NCBI RefSeq assembly: GCF_030272615.1
Contig: NC_081415.1
Location: forward strand, 193,302,695 to 193,362,694
Direction of reading: 5' to 3'
DNA length: 60,000 bases
DNA from: Cryptomeria japonica
Lineage: Eukaryota > Streptophyta > Pinopsida > Cupressales > Cupressaceae
Of this stretch, positions 36,153 to 47,300 are shown piece after piece. The stretch's first letter is position 1. The number at the start of each line of letters is the position of its first letter. The notes beneath the pieces are model-generated. The model searched no databases and had not been told where the DNA came from. It worked only from the letters and a program-made list of their open reading frames with translations. Made by a program: the position numbers and the translations under genes.

Positions 36153-37937
36153 ATAGTTCATTTCTTAATTATAAAATCAATTCAATTCCAAGTGAATAGG
36201 AAATCAAGCATTCATCAAGAATTGAAGGAGAAATCACTATTGAACTTACCCCTGTCTCATATAACCCTATGTTGGCTAGGCCCCATAATAATTAGAAGAT
36301 CCTAATTACTACTGCCCTAAACCTTGCATTGACCATCACAATTTCATAGTGAGTTGAGCTAATTAGTCCATTAGTGATATTGGGAAAGAGTTTGGTATTG
36401 AGTTAGGTGTTGGTGGAAGGTTTAAGGAGGTACACTATCATCATAATTAATGATAGAGAGTGTTGTGTGAAGAAGAATGGCCACGAAAGGAGTGACTGTC
36501 CTAGCTAAGTGCTTGAGACTATCACAAAAAGTGAGTATTGCAGCAGTGAATATTCCTTTGACCTTTGTGTGTTTGGGAGGGTAAAGACCCATGGTGGTAT
36601 ATGTTGAGTGGTTGGGAGGGTAAAGACCCACATATCAACTATCTACTTTGACATCCTAGGATGGTGTCCACCTACTCTAAAACCTTGTGGGCACTCTCTG
36701 TCTGATACTAACATATACATAACATGTGCCTCTCATATAACCCTATGTTGGCTAGGCCCCACCATAATTAGAAGATCCTAATAACTACTAACACTAGATT
36801 CTCCCCTAAAAGGTTGTTGAATCATAGAAGGCCTAGCTTGATAGCCCTATAGTCTCTCATACCTAAAATGAGAGACTTTGCCATAGCTGGTTACAAACTT
36901 CTCTCATGCCTCTTGTGTCCTCCCATGTACCTCATTTTCCATAAGATACTTTGCCATAGAAACCCTAAAGTCATTTGGATTGGCCATGTGTAGGAAAACT
37001 AAAATTTTGGGCTTTCCACCCTGTAATGAAATAATTGACAAGTAACTTGTCTTGAATGTAATATACAAACTACATGAACTCCAAAAACTAACTCTCATGT
37101 TGAGCCACTATGAAACCTTATTATGTAAATTGTGAAACTCATCTATGCATCTCTGTCAAAAACATTTTCAAATAGAACACACTTTGAAGCACTCCAAAAT
37201 GGTATCTGGAGAGGGTTTCCAATGTGAGTTGGTGCATTTTATCCTCCCAGTACCACAAGGTGGAATCAAGTCCTCTCAAAAATTGCATTGAAAATTATGC
37301 CTTTAAGTTGCTCACATATAGATGCAACCCAAAGCATAAGTCCAAGCTAAGTAACCAAGACGTAACCTCAACCACATTTGTGGATCTTAAAAATGTAGAG
37401 GATTGGAGATGAAGCAACTCTCGAATATGATCCTTTGGCTCATGATATGTGCTTGCTATAGTCTATACCTATTGTATTTATGCATGATGAGGCTAGGTAA
37501 TGTGTATTCATCAATATTCTATCTCCTCTATGTGTATTTCCCAAATTCAAGGCAAACTCCTAATAAGCTCCCAAGATGCAAGTATATGCTCCTCTACTAC
37601 AAGTGGATCCTCATGGCTTGTAAGATTTGAGGTCCATACTCGGGCTACTAATCTTGGTGAAAACTCTCAAAGTGATATGACCCTTCCTTCCATTTCCTAC
37701 ACCCTATTTTCTAACCCACACCTCATAACCTTTACCTCACTTCCTATCATTATTACCTTCCATCTACCTTTCATATCCCCTATCTTAACCTCCTCCACTT
37801 TCCTACATCCTATTCTAAACCTTAACCTCATACACACTTACTTTTACTTCACCTATCTAACCCCATTCCATCCTTCACATCCTTAATTTATCTCCCCCCA
37901 TTCACTTTCCTACCTTCTAAACCCCTAACATATCCTA
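36153..37937. other. Outer CACTA interior with direct repeats, no gene
   Basis: A block of about 60 bp (CTCATATAACCCTATGTTGG, then CTAGGCCCCA, then ATAATTAGAAGATCCTAA) occurs at about 36250-36310 and again at 36733-36792 in the same orientation. Between the copies is a short doubled word, GGGAGGGTAAAGACCCA. After 37640 the sequence becomes pyrimidine-rich on the plus strand. The block could mark a small decayed element; I find no coding sequence. Confidence 0.45.
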
Positions 37938-37942
37938 ACTTA

Positions 37943-39539
37943 TGTTGGCATTATGTGAACCGGCATGAAGACATAATGACATTGTATGTTGCCATTGATG
38001 TCAATATGTGTTATGAAGTGAACCAGCATATGTGATATGTGAGAAGAGGGAACTCGCATATGTATGAACCGGTTTATATGCCAAAGTGAAGCAGTATATT
38101 TGTTCAAGGTGAACTGGCATGTAGTTATGGGAACCGGCACATGGAAGCATTGTATGACTACCAGTTGGTAGGTAGCTTCAACTTCAGGATTTCTAGTTGG
38201 AGTACCTCAAGTCTATGTGATTCAATCGGTGATCTTCGTGTGATGAGTTAGTAGTATAATGGAGGATAGATCATGTTGCCATGTAAGCTCTATGTGCATG
38301 AAGGATCTTACATAAAGAAGACTATTCCTATCTACCTCAGGAATGTGCGAAGTCTGTCAAATGGTGATAATGCGTGATGGGTTATCAGCCACCATGAAAT
38401 CAGTGGAAAATGGACGATGGAGAATGTCTTGAGATCAATTCAAGACTGTTGCATTTAATGCAGTATGATTCAACGGTCAGGATTGAACCACTTGAATTGC
38501 TTAACCTAACAGGTTTAGGGTTTTTGCTACCAACCTGTCTGCTTCCTATAAGATCGATGTTGTGTTTCTTTCTAGGATTGTTGGCAAAATTTATGAATGT
38601 GTATCCAAGGGAAGTGATACGTGATTCTTGTTGGACCAAAGGAGAGAAGAGATACCTACAAAGTGAATGTGCAGAAGGAGAAGAGGAGCCTAAACAGATC
38701 TGCATTAGCATTGAGTGCTATTAACAGATCATTGTAATTCCTATTGATCTGTAACCACTTCAACAGTTGTAAAATCCCCTAACAGGGTAGCCTTAACTGG
38801 CTTGATGCAAAATCCCCTAATAGGGTGGTCTTAACAGGCTTGATTCAAATCCCTTAACCGAGTAACTTGAGGTTAATGAGTTCTGAGAAGCTATAGAGCT
38901 CTGGAGATCCTTTAGCTATTGAGTTCTTGAAATCCTCTAACAAGGTGACCCTGTTGGGTTTAACCCTTAACTGGGTATTATAGCTATCCCTTAACTGAGT
39001 GATCCCTAATAGGATCGGTTCCTAGCAGAACCTATTGTAATGTCTTTAATCGGACAAGGCTCCTAACAGAGCGGACTTCAAAAGAGTTCAAAAGCAGCTT
39101 GTGGGTATTCATCACCACCGTGGTTTTTCCCAGTTGGGTTTCCACATCAAAAAATATGTGTGTCATGTGTGATGCTTTTATCTTGTGATGCTTTGTTATT
39201 ACCTGTTGAGCATATGATGGTTCTGTGTTTTATGCCTGTCCATAAAGCATACTGAACTAACTATTGTAACGATCAGAGGATAGTTTACCTATCCATGCAT
39301 GAGGGTGAAATGGTAGTGTTGTTTTGAGTTAAATGAAAAGCTAAGTGTTCAACCGGTCAATGCTTGTTTTAGACACTCTTGACTTTACCGGTTGCAGTCT
39401 GTGTTGATTAAGTATTCCTGTTTCCCAGTCATTTGGAGTATTTGCTATCAAACCAGTTTTGAACTGTATTTGTGTTTGTACTAATTCACCCCCCCTCTCA
39501 GTACCGGTTTGGTACTAGTGGTTCATCATTAAGTTATCA
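37943..39539 (+). repeat. Copia-1 5' LTR
   Basis: It begins TGTTGGCATTATG and ends GAGTT/AAGTTATCA. Inside, around 38771-38880, a unit of about 38 bp (AAATCCCCTAACAGGGTAG, then CTTAACTGGCTTGA) is repeated with changes. It differs from its partner by many substitutions and small indels, more than the copia-2 pair. ORFs inside it are fortuitous. Confidence 0.95.
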
Positions 39540-39541
39540 AT

Positions 39542-39553
39542 TGGTATCAGAGC
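39542..39553 (+). other. Copia-1 primer binding site
   Basis: TGGTATCAGAGC, the initiator tRNA-Met type site used by most plant copia elements, lies two bases after the LTR end. Confidence 0.95.
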
Positions 39554-39609
39554 ACCTCCAGGTCCTCTGTGTTGTAAGCTTAACCACTTGAGGAAAAGAT
39601 TCTAGTCAA

Positions 39610-39855
39610 ATGATGAAAAGGGAAGGTCCAAAGTTTAACAGGGAAAATTTCGGTATATGGAAAGATAGGATGAAGATATTCATCAAAAGAATGGGTGTTC
39701 AACACTAGAGTTATGTTGAACATGTATATGTTGTTCCTACCGATACTCTCACCGATGACCAAAAAAGAGAGATACAAGAAAATGGGCAAGTCATGGAAGC
39801 CCTCATCAGTAGTCTATCTGACATTGAGTTTATTAATGTTCAGGACAAGGCAAAT
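39610..39855 (+). pseudogene. Copia-1 gag, N-terminal part
   Basis: From the ATG at 39610 (MMKREGPKFNRENFGIWKDR) the reading matches the start of a copia gag (UBN2-type). It has a TAG at 39706 and runs to the copia-2 insertion point, where the host sequence CAAAT was duplicated. The remainder is at 44936. Confidence 0.8.
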
Positions 39856-40314
39856 TGTTGGTGTAAATAATTATTCATCTTGGATATTATTACACTTACT
39901 TAAGTTTACTTAGGAAATGCATTTTCATAGTAGTTTGGGTATGAGACACTTGGGTGTTTGTGCCACATTGGGATAGTGTGTGTAGGAGAAATTCCACCTT
40001 TTATGGTGTTGATTTTGTTGTTACACTCCACATTCAGTGGGTGATCCACCTCATGTGGACTATTATATTATTTCTCCTACCTACCCACACCTATTTCCTA
40101 CCTACCCTTGTTTCTTATTGAGCCACATATCATGTTTGTGTGCTCACATATCCCTAGCCTTGCCTATATAAGCAAGCTCATCTACATTGTATGTAACTAT
40201 TGAATTGTTATTATTGATCATTTTCTATTGATGAGAATACAGTTTATTCTTGTCCTATATTGTGTCTCTATTTTGTACATTTCATTGAGCTCTTGATCTT
40301 GGCAAAATCTCACA
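39856..40314 (+). repeat. Copia-2 5' LTR
   Basis: It runs from TGTTGGTGTAAATAATT to GGCAAAATCTCACA. A TATA element, TATATAAG, lies at 40165-40172 and would set transcript start in the LTR. Its differences from the 3' LTR are few and mostly transitions. Confidence 0.95.
40165..40172 (+). promoter_or_regulatory. TATA box of copia-2 5' LTR
   Basis: TATATAAG lies about 150 bp before the LTR end. It is repeated at 44781-44788 in the 3' LTR, which would drive read-out into the copia-1 gag remnant. Confidence 0.7.
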
Positions 40315-40326
40315 TGGTATCAGAGC
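40315..40326 (+). other. Copia-2 primer binding site
   Basis: TGGTATCAGAGC directly abuts the LTR end CA and is identical to the copia-1 site. Confidence 0.95.
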
Positions 40327-41972
40327 CATTGGGGCTTCATTGATTCGTCTTGAAGAGGCATTATTGTGACATCAAGAGGTAGATCTGAGGAGCAGCATCT
40401 TTTGGAGGCGTCCTAGACCATATCCGACCCCGCCATTGCGTCCAGAAGGCCGTTTCCATAAATTTTGGTTATAAAGTTGGCCTATTTTGGTGAGAAAAAT
40501 TTTCGCCAATTTTGCTATAATCGTATGGATTTCCAAAAATTTTATTAATTTTTCGAAAAAAAAAAAATTATTTTTCTGAACATTTTTTCGAAAAATAAAA
40601 AATTAAAAAAAATTGAAAATCAAAAAAAAAAAAAGGCAATTTTTTGGGGGGTCCGCAGACCCCCCCGTGACCCCTGTACCTGCGTGTCGCAGGTTGCAGG
40701 TCTGCGCACCCATACCCTGTAGGTATGCAGAGTACCTTCCACCCGCACCAAGCATCGTCCGTGCCATGCCCTCGTAGATTCCCGCTGATCTCCGTCATCC
40801 GTGCCACCGCCAAGTCCATCATCGTAGCTAAGAAGTTTCCCGACGACCACCTCCCGCCGGTCACTGCTGCCGCATCCTCCCGGCTCCGCACGACGCCGTC
40901 GCCGGCGCCCAAGTCCTACACTGCTACCATCCCCAGCTCCCTCACAGCAGCTCCGCCCAGCACCCGCTACCTCAGCCACCGCTGCCATCCTGGGCTTCCG
41001 GTCTGCCTCTGGCAGCTCCCTCCGCCAACAATCACCCAGACCGGAGGACCCGCGTCTGCCACGTGGCAGGCGGCCACTGGCCCGCGGGTACAACCCATAC
41101 ATGTTAGATCTGTACGGCCATCACATAGATGCCACGTGGCTCACACAGTCATCTTTTTGTATGCCACTGTACAGTGCCCAGTCAACAAATCCATACAGTA
41201 CAGCCTGCACGGTCATCTGCCACATTAGCGTTCCGTACAGTACGGACGCCCAGTCAGTAGGGGCAAAGTTTTTGTGACAATCATACAGCCATCAAATTTA
41301 ACCTAGCGAATTGCTAATGTCAGTGCCACATCATCATTTTTCAAAAATTTTGCAGGCCCCTCTCATTTACATTTTTGATTTTGCAGTTCAACTTCAAATG
41401 GCCATAACTTACTCATTTTTGCTCCTTTTTTCGAGCAATGTTTTTTGAAATGGGCTACAATTTCGTGCTCTCCGCAGTGGTGAAGAAATTTTTTGATTTT
41501 TATGCATGTAAGTTTTAGAAAATGCAGTTTTTGGTGACTGTATCTAAGTAATCCCAGTTTTTGCAACTTCAGAGGCTTCGTTTGGGGTCATATGACCTCC
41601 TTTTCAAGTGCCATTTTTTTTGAAAGTGTGTATTTTTTCATCTACTTTCACATGATGCTATCAGATTGATACCATTGTAAGTAGAAATTGTACTTTCAGA
41701 TTTTAGCCATTTTTGGCTCTCTTGGTACTTGTATATTTGCTTGAATCTCAGTTAGATTCATTGCACTATTGATTGAAGTCTCTTGTATCTCATTTGAGAA
41801 GTTGTAAAATTTGCATCATAATTCCACTTTGCCTTGTTTTGCAAGTGGCTCATTATAATCGCACAAAGTATAAAGTGCCAAAATCATCACTTTGGGGGGG
41901 TACTTTGATTGAGTGAATTTGGGGGGTGTCTCTTGTACTTTTGTGCTCTTGTGTTCCTTCCTTTTTGATGCT
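40327..41972 (+). other. Copia-2 leader with GC-rich patch
   Basis: This untranslated leader is 1.6 kb, unusually long. Its segment 40640-41270 is strikingly GC-rich (CACCCGCACCAAGC, GACGCCGTCGCCGGCGCC) in an otherwise AT-rich window, and ORFs are open there on both strands. The protein readings are low-complexity Pro/Ser/Arg and not convincing. It may be a structured packaging or translation element or a foreign piece. Confidence 0.6.
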
Positions 41973-43058
41973 ATGGGTTCTTCTAATTTTCCTCTCTTAA
42001 CTCCTCATAATTATGCTACTTGGAAAATTGATGCATGGAGTAAACTTATGGAAAAAGGACTCACTCATTACATTGATGGAACTATTGTTGCTCCAGCTGA
42101 TCCTAAGGTTGATCTAGTTGGTCACTTAGATTGGCTCACTAAAAATATCATGGCAATTGGTACCTTAAGAAAGTATGTATCAAAGGATCTCATTTTTCAT
42201 ATTGAGAAGTGTACTCTAATCAAGGATGCTTGGCAAAAGTTTCAAGACTTGTATGGTCAATTTGATGAGATTAGGGGATATCAAATTGATAGTGATATCA
42301 CCATGTTAGATCCCAAGAACTTTGATACTATACAAGATTATGTCACTAAAGCAAATGAGTTGAGGGCACAACTCAAAGATTGTGGCATTGATAAAAAGGA
42401 TACTCAATTGATATTCAACTTGATAGGCAAGCTTCCACAAGAATATGCAGCATTTGTTTCTAGTTTCCAAACCCATAGGATGACAATGGGTTCAAGCTAC
42501 AAAATGCCTACATTTGATGCTTTCAATGAAATGTTGATGATGGAACAAACTAAATTGATAAGCATGGGCATTCTTAAGGCTTCTAAGTCTCAAGCATTAG
42601 TGGCAAATCAAGGGAACAAAGGAAATAAAGGAAAGGACAACTCAAACAAGAAGAAATGGCAATCAAAGCCTAAAGAAAAAGCACCATCTTCTCCACAACA
42701 AGGAGATTCATCCTCTTCCAAGAGAGATAATTCACTAAAGAGGGAGAGACCTACTTGTGCTTATTGTAAAAAGAGTGGTCATGAGGAACATCATTGCTAT
42801 TCTAAGAAGATTGATGAGCTCACACATATCATCAAAAAGCATAACATTGATTTGCCTAAAGTCTACAAGAAGGATGATTCATCAACTTCCACTTCCTCAC
42901 ATTCAAAAGGAAAAGGGCAAGCATTCATGGCTTCTACAAGTGGGAAGACTCACTCTTTTGGAACAAGAAAAGGAAAAGCTCTATGTGCTACTATCAGTCA
43001 TGATTCAGAGAGATGGCTTCTAGATTCAGGGGCTTCTCATCATATGGCATCTTCGTAG
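41973..43058 (+). CDS. Copia-2 gag with zinc knuckle and protease start
   Basis: I start at the ATG at 41973 (MGSSNFPLLTPHNYATWKID), not at the upstream GTG, because this matches copia gag N-termini. A UBN2-type gag body follows, then a Lys/Ser-rich linker, a CCHC zinc knuckle CAYCKKSGHEEHHC (about 42758) and the protease active site LLDSGASHHM (43018). A single TAG at 43056-43058 ends the frame directly after HHMASS. The next ORF continues in the same frame, so this stop is either a recent CAG-to-TAG change or a read-through site. Confidence 0.9.
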   Translation: MGSSNFPLLTPHNYATWKIDAWSKLMEKGLTHYIDGTIVAPADPKVDLVGHLDWLTKNIMAIGTLRKYVSKDLIFHIEKCTLIKDAWQKFQDLYGQFDEIRGYQIDSDITMLDPKNFDTIQDYVTKANELRAQLKDCGIDKKDTQLIFNLIGKLPQEYAAFVSSFQTHRMTMGSSYKMPTFDAFNEMLMMEQTKLISMGILKASKSQALVANQGNKGNKGKDNSNKKKWQSKPKEKAPSSPQQGDSSSSKRDNSLKRERPTCAYCKKSGHEEHHCYSKKIDELTHIIKKHNIDLPKVYKKDDSSTSTSSHSKGKGQAFMASTSGKTHSFGTRKGKALCATISHDSERWLLDSGASHHMASS

Positions 43059-44249
43059 TCTATGTTCTCTACATTTGAGCCTTGCACCATGCCACAGATT
43101 TTGATGGGCAATCATACATACATGGATGTGATTGGGAAAGGATCTATTGACATTGGGGATAACTCCTTCAATGATGTGTTGTGTGTACCCCACTTGACAA
43201 ACAATCTCCTTTCTATCTATCAAATCACACATGGCGCAACTAAGAGAGTTGTGGAGTTCACACCTGACTCAGTTTTCATTAGAGACTTGGAGACTAGAGC
43301 TATCATTGCGACTAGGGTGGTTGATCATGCATCTCGGTTATACTCCTTTTCAGATTTTGTTGATGATGATGATTTCACATTTGATGATTCTACACATTAT
43401 GATCACATTTCTTGTGATGGTTCATATTTTGAGGAGAACTTTGGGCACTTGAAAATGGGGATTCTCACATGTGACCCCATTCTTGAGCCTTGCATTTCAT
43501 CTCCTCATATTGATATCACATCACCTATTGCACCTGATGATGCGGATAGTGCGATAGTTTTTCCTTCATGTGATTCAGTGCAGCAGGATATTCATTGTCT
43601 TCCAGCTTCAGATTCATGGGATGATTACTTGACAGATATTGCAGGTATGTTTGTGGAATCCTATATTGTAGATTTGGGAGACATCATTGATGACATTCAT
43701 CTTCTCTTTGATGAAGGTGATCCTTCTTCGATTGTTGCGAGGGAACACTCTAACCCTCTTGTTCATTCTCTACATGATCATTCTTTCGAGGTTGACATGA
43801 TTGTGGATACTTATGTACAACAGTTGGAGGAGGTCTCTTTATGTTTTGAGGAGACATGTGAGTCTTTGGGACATGTTCTACATCCATCTCCACTAGATCT
43901 TGGAGTGCCTTTTTCAGCAATGTGGCACAGTTTACCACCTTTGGAAGGGGTATCCTTTAGCATCGACATGGGGACACTTGAGCAGTTTTCAGAGATTCCT
44001 TTCATCATGAGTTTTCTTCATACATCTTCCCTTCATGATTGGGGAGACTTCATGGATACACCTTTGGTTTTGTTTCTTCCTAAGGGGAGGAATGTTGTTC
44101 GATGTTTGTGGGGAAGTTTCTTCATACATCGAGCTTCTATCATTGGTGCAAATTCCACATTGAGGGGGGGCTTCCTACCTTCTCTTCTTCTCTCATATAG
44201 GGGGGACTATTTCCTCACATGGGGTTTTGTCCTTCACATTCTTCTATGA
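43059..44249 (+). CDS. Copia-2 protease remainder fused to unknown acidic protein
   Basis: In frame with gag, the first ~100 codons complete a copia protease and pre-integrase start (FNDVLCVPHLTNNLLSIYQI; SRLYSF). After about residue 100 the sequence leaves copia pol and becomes an acidic region rich in Asp, Ser and His (FDDSTHYDH, SWDDYLTDIAGMF, DLGDIIDDIHLLFDEGDPSS, FEVDMIVDTYVQQLEE), ending hydrophobic near GFVLHILL. It has no integrase or RT motif. I do not recognise it. The frame stays open for about 390 codons, unlike all older ORFs here. Confidence 0.75.
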   Translation, partial: SMFSTFEPCTMPQILMGNHTYMDVIGKGSIDIGDNSFNDVLCVPHLTNNLLSIYQITHGATKRVVEFTPDSVFIRDLETRAIIATRVVDHASRLYSFSDFVDDDDFTFDDSTHYDHISCDGSYFEENFGHLKMGILTCDPILEPCISSPHIDITSPIAPDDADSAIVFPSCDSVQQDIHCLPASDSWDDYLTDIAGMFVESYIVDLGDIIDDIHLLFDEGDPSSIVAREHSNPLVHSLHDHSFEVDMIVDTYVQQLEEVSLCFEETCESLGHVLHPSPLDLGVPFSAMWHSLPPLEGVSFSIDMGTLEQFSEIPFIMSFLHTSSLHDWGDFMDTPLVLFLPKGRNVVRCLWGSFFIHRASIIGANSTLRGGFLPSLLLSYRGDYFLTWGFVLHILL

Positions 44250-44471
44250 GAGTTCTCTTGTATGTTTTTCATCTCTCTCTTGAGGGAGGGTTTTTTTCCA
44301 TTGGGTTTTTCTCTCTTTCCCCACTTTGTGAGAGATTTCATTGCATTGGTTTGCATGCATTTGCATTTGTACATGGGTACCTAACATGGCCTAGTAGCTG
44401 GGACCCATCTTGCATTGCTTAGTTGCATTGTAGAGTTAAGTGCATTCCCCTAAGTTACACTTAAGGGGGGG
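44250..44471 (+). other. Copia-2 3' untranslated region and polypurine tract
   Basis: The sequence ends CTTAAGGGGGGG directly before the 3' LTR at 44472. This is the polypurine tract that primes plus-strand synthesis. Confidence 0.85.
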
Positions 44472-44930
44472 TGTTGGTGTAAATAATTATTCATCTTGGA
44501 AGTTATTACACTTACTTAAGTTTACTTAGGAAATGCATTTTCATAGTAGTTTGGGTATGAGACACTTAGGTGTTTGTGCCACATTGGGATAGTGTGTGTA
44601 GGAGAAATTCCACCTTTTATGGTGTTGATTTTGTTGTTACACTCCACATTCAGTGGGTGATCCACCTCATGTGGAATATTATATTATTTCTCCTACCTAC
44701 CCACACCTATTTCCTACCTACCCTTGTTTCTTATTGAGCCACATGTCATGTTTGTGTGTTCACATATCCCTAGCCTTGCCTATATAAGCAAGCTCATCTA
44801 CATTGTATGTAACTATTGAATTGTTATTATTGATCATTTTCTATTGATGAGAATATAGTTTATTCTTGTCCTATATTGTGTCTCTATTTTGTACATTTCA
44901 TTGAGCTCTTGATCTTGGCAAAATCTCACA
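44472..44930 (+). repeat. Copia-2 3' LTR
   Basis: It has the same 459-bp length as the 5' copy, with about seven mismatches by eye. The duplication CAAAT follows at 44931-44935. Confidence 0.95.
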
Positions 44931-44935
44931 CAAAT

Positions 44936-45660
44936 CCCAAAGAGGTATGGGATGCTCTTGAAAACATTTATGGTGGTGATGAGCATGTAAAACAGGCTAA
45001 GGAAGAAAGCCTTAGAGGGAAGTTTGAAGACATGCAGATGGTTGAAGGAGAGACCATTTAGCAGTATGGAATAAGAATCAAAACGGTTGTTGGAGAAATC
45101 AAGAGTGCAGGTGGAAAAATAGAAGATTCCACTGTGGTAAGTAAAGTCCTGAGATCCCTGTTGTCGGTCTATGCAATAAGGTTCACTACTATTTAGGAGC
45201 TGAGATCAATAGACACTTAAGTCTAAGGTGTCCTTGGATTCCATCATAGCCAAGTTGACAACCTATGAGCTGAATAGTTTTGGTGGCAGTGTTCAAAAGA
45301 CAGAATCAACATTTAAAGCCTCTGCTATACCATCCAAAAAAGGAAAAGAGACTAGCACTAGTGGGGAACCTAATCAGAGCAGAGAAATGAATGATGAAGA
45401 GTTTCTAATGGAATTTGAAGCTCTTCTTGCTAGGAAATTTTCAAAAGGAACTGGTAAATACAAAGGTAAGCTACCTTTGAAATGTTTTTCCTATAACCAG
45501 ATAGGACATATTGCTATGAACTATCCTAATAGTGACAACAAGGATAAACTAGAAAGGCTCAAGAAATTCAAAGGAGGAAACTGAAGAAACTATTTTGTGG
45601 CAGTTGATGAAGGTGTCATAGATGAGGAATCAGAAGATGAAGAGAATGAAGACATTGTGT
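44936..45660 (+). pseudogene. Copia-1 gag, C-terminal part
   Basis: The gag resumes as VWDALENIYGGDEHVKQAKE, with stops at 45059 (TAG) and near 45195 and 45220. The zinc knuckle reads CFSYNQIGHIAMNYP: the second and fourth ligand cysteines are both Tyr, a G-to-A change each. An acidic stretch and the protease follow. Confidence 0.85.
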
Positions 45661-47291
45661 TTGTTGCTATAAAGTAAGATGTGGCAGACAAGAAGGCTCT
45701 TGTCTCCCGATTTGATAATTCAAATGAGTGGATCATTGACAGTGGTTGTTCTCATCATATGACTAGTGACTGAAGAAAGTTTCTATCCTTGGAGGTGTAT
45801 GATGGTGGTGTGGTTCGCTTTGGAAATGGTGCACCATGCATGGTCAAAGGCAGAGGGTCCATCTCTTTGAATGGAAAGAGTAGTGCTAACAATGTGTACT
45901 GGGTTGATGGTCTCAGACACAACCTTCTAAGTTTTGCCCAGCTAAATGACAGTGGCCTCACTCTATAATTCAAGAATGGAGTTTGCAGAATCAAAGGAAA
46001 AGATGGTAAACTGGTGGCCACCAACATGCAGACCAAAGGTAACTTATTTCAGTTGAATGCAAATGTAAGTACCTATCTTATGGCTAAGCTTGATGATAGT
46101 TGGATATGGCATAGGAGACTCTATCACATAAAATTTGATAATATTGTAAAGGCTAGTAAGATCAAGGCAGTTAGAGGGTTGCCAGTGCTAAACAAACCGG
46201 ATAATACCTTGTGTAGAGAGTGTCAATTGGGGAAAATGTCTTCCTCAACTTTTAAAGGTAAATCTTTCACTGTTGACAACTTGCTTGATCTTGTACATAC
46301 TGATTTGTGTGGTCCTATGAAAACTAGAAGTGTGCAAGGTGATAGGTACTTCATGATCCTCACTGATGACTACTCAAGAATGATGTGGGTCACATTCTTG
46401 AAAGACAAGTCTGAAGCCTTTGGGAAATTCAAACCTTTCAGAGCATTAGTGGAGAAGGAAAGCGGTAAAAGGATTAAGTGTCTCAGAACTGATCAAGGAG
46501 GGGAATTCACTTCCAGTGAATTCAACAAGTATTGTGAAGAATTTAGCATCAAGAGACAGTTGTCTACCCCCCGAACTCCATAGCAGAATGGCCTAGCAAA
46601 GAGGAATAACAGGACTATGGTTGAAGCAGCTAGAACCATGTTGATTCAAGGAAAGGTATCTCACACCTTTTGGAGAGAAGTGGTGAGCACTGTAGTCTAC
46701 ACTATGAACCAGGTACTCATCAAAAAAGGTAAGGACAAAACTCCTTATGAGTACTGGACTGGTAAGACACTTGTGGTTAGCTACTTTAAGGTATTTGGTA
46801 GCAAATGTTACATCAAAAGGAGTGAACATCAGGGCAAATTTGAAGCTAAATGTGATGAGGGAATATTTCTAGGATATTCCACCAAGAGTAAAGCTTTCAA
46901 GTGCTACAACAACAGGACTTGGAGAATTATGGAAAGTATCAATGTAAGAGTTGATGAATCCTCTGAGAAAACTGAGGAAACCGGCAGTGAGCAAGCTGTA
47001 AATGAACCGATTGCAACCTTTTGGGAACCAGTTGTTATCCAACCAAGTACCAGTAACAGTGTCCCTGAATCGGTGAATGCTGATGCTAATGAAGATGAGG
47101 ATGAAGAAGTAAAGCAAGAAGAACCAGTTAAGATCATTCCTCAGTATGTCAAGTTGAACCATGATCCTAAGCAGATCATAGGTGATAAGGATGCAAGAAT
47201 CCTTACAAGAAGAAAGATCAGAGAAAATTCATGTATGATCTTTGAATTTGAGCCTAAATCATTCAAAGAGGCTCATAAAGATGAAGACTAG
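45661..47291 (+). pseudogene. Copia-1 protease and integrase
   Basis: The protease site WIIDSGCSHHM lies at 45735. After stops at 45771 and 45966 comes the integrase: HHCC-like (WHRRLYHIKF, CRECQLGKM), first Asp in LVHTDLCGPM (46290), second in LRTDQGGEF (46488). The region of the third acidic residue reads LAKRNN, with Lys where Glu is usual, next to a TAG at 46581. The enzyme is therefore dead. The C-terminal linker is acidic, and the frame ends at a TAG (47289). Confidence 0.9.
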
Positions 47292-47300
47292 ATCAAGGCA

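Larger units (their letters stand above)
39856..44930 (+). mobile_element. Copia-2: gag/protease-only LTR element nested in copia-1 gag
   Basis: Equal 459-bp LTRs (39856-40314 and 44472-44930) are flanked by CAAAT (39851-39855 and 44931-44935). A PBS directly follows the 5' LTR and a G-run polypurine tract directly precedes the 3' LTR. The interior encodes copia gag plus the protease start, then an unknown acidic region. There is no integrase, RT or RNase H. This is the layout of non-autonomous elements that keep gag (TR-GAG type). About seven LTR mismatches by eye make it the youngest insertion here. Confidence 0.95.

Noticed and set aside
36250-36792. A small LTR (TRIM) element bounded by the repeated TTGGCTAGGCCCCA block
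   Set aside because: The repeats are only about 60 bp, lack TG...CA ends and I find no primer binding site or target duplication.
38410-38724. ORF of 104 residues repeated at 49494-49814
   Set aside because: Both copies lie at the same place in the two copia-1 LTRs. The reading contains frame-changing differences and no domain.
40620-41228. Overlapping ORFs on both strands of the copia-2 leader
   Set aside because: GC-rich DNA is poor in stop codons, so open frames arise by chance. The readings are low-complexity and match no family I know.
41913-41972. Upstream GTG start giving a longer copia-2 gag
   Set aside because: The extra residues are hydrophobic and unlike copia gag. The ATG at 41973 matches the expected N-terminus.
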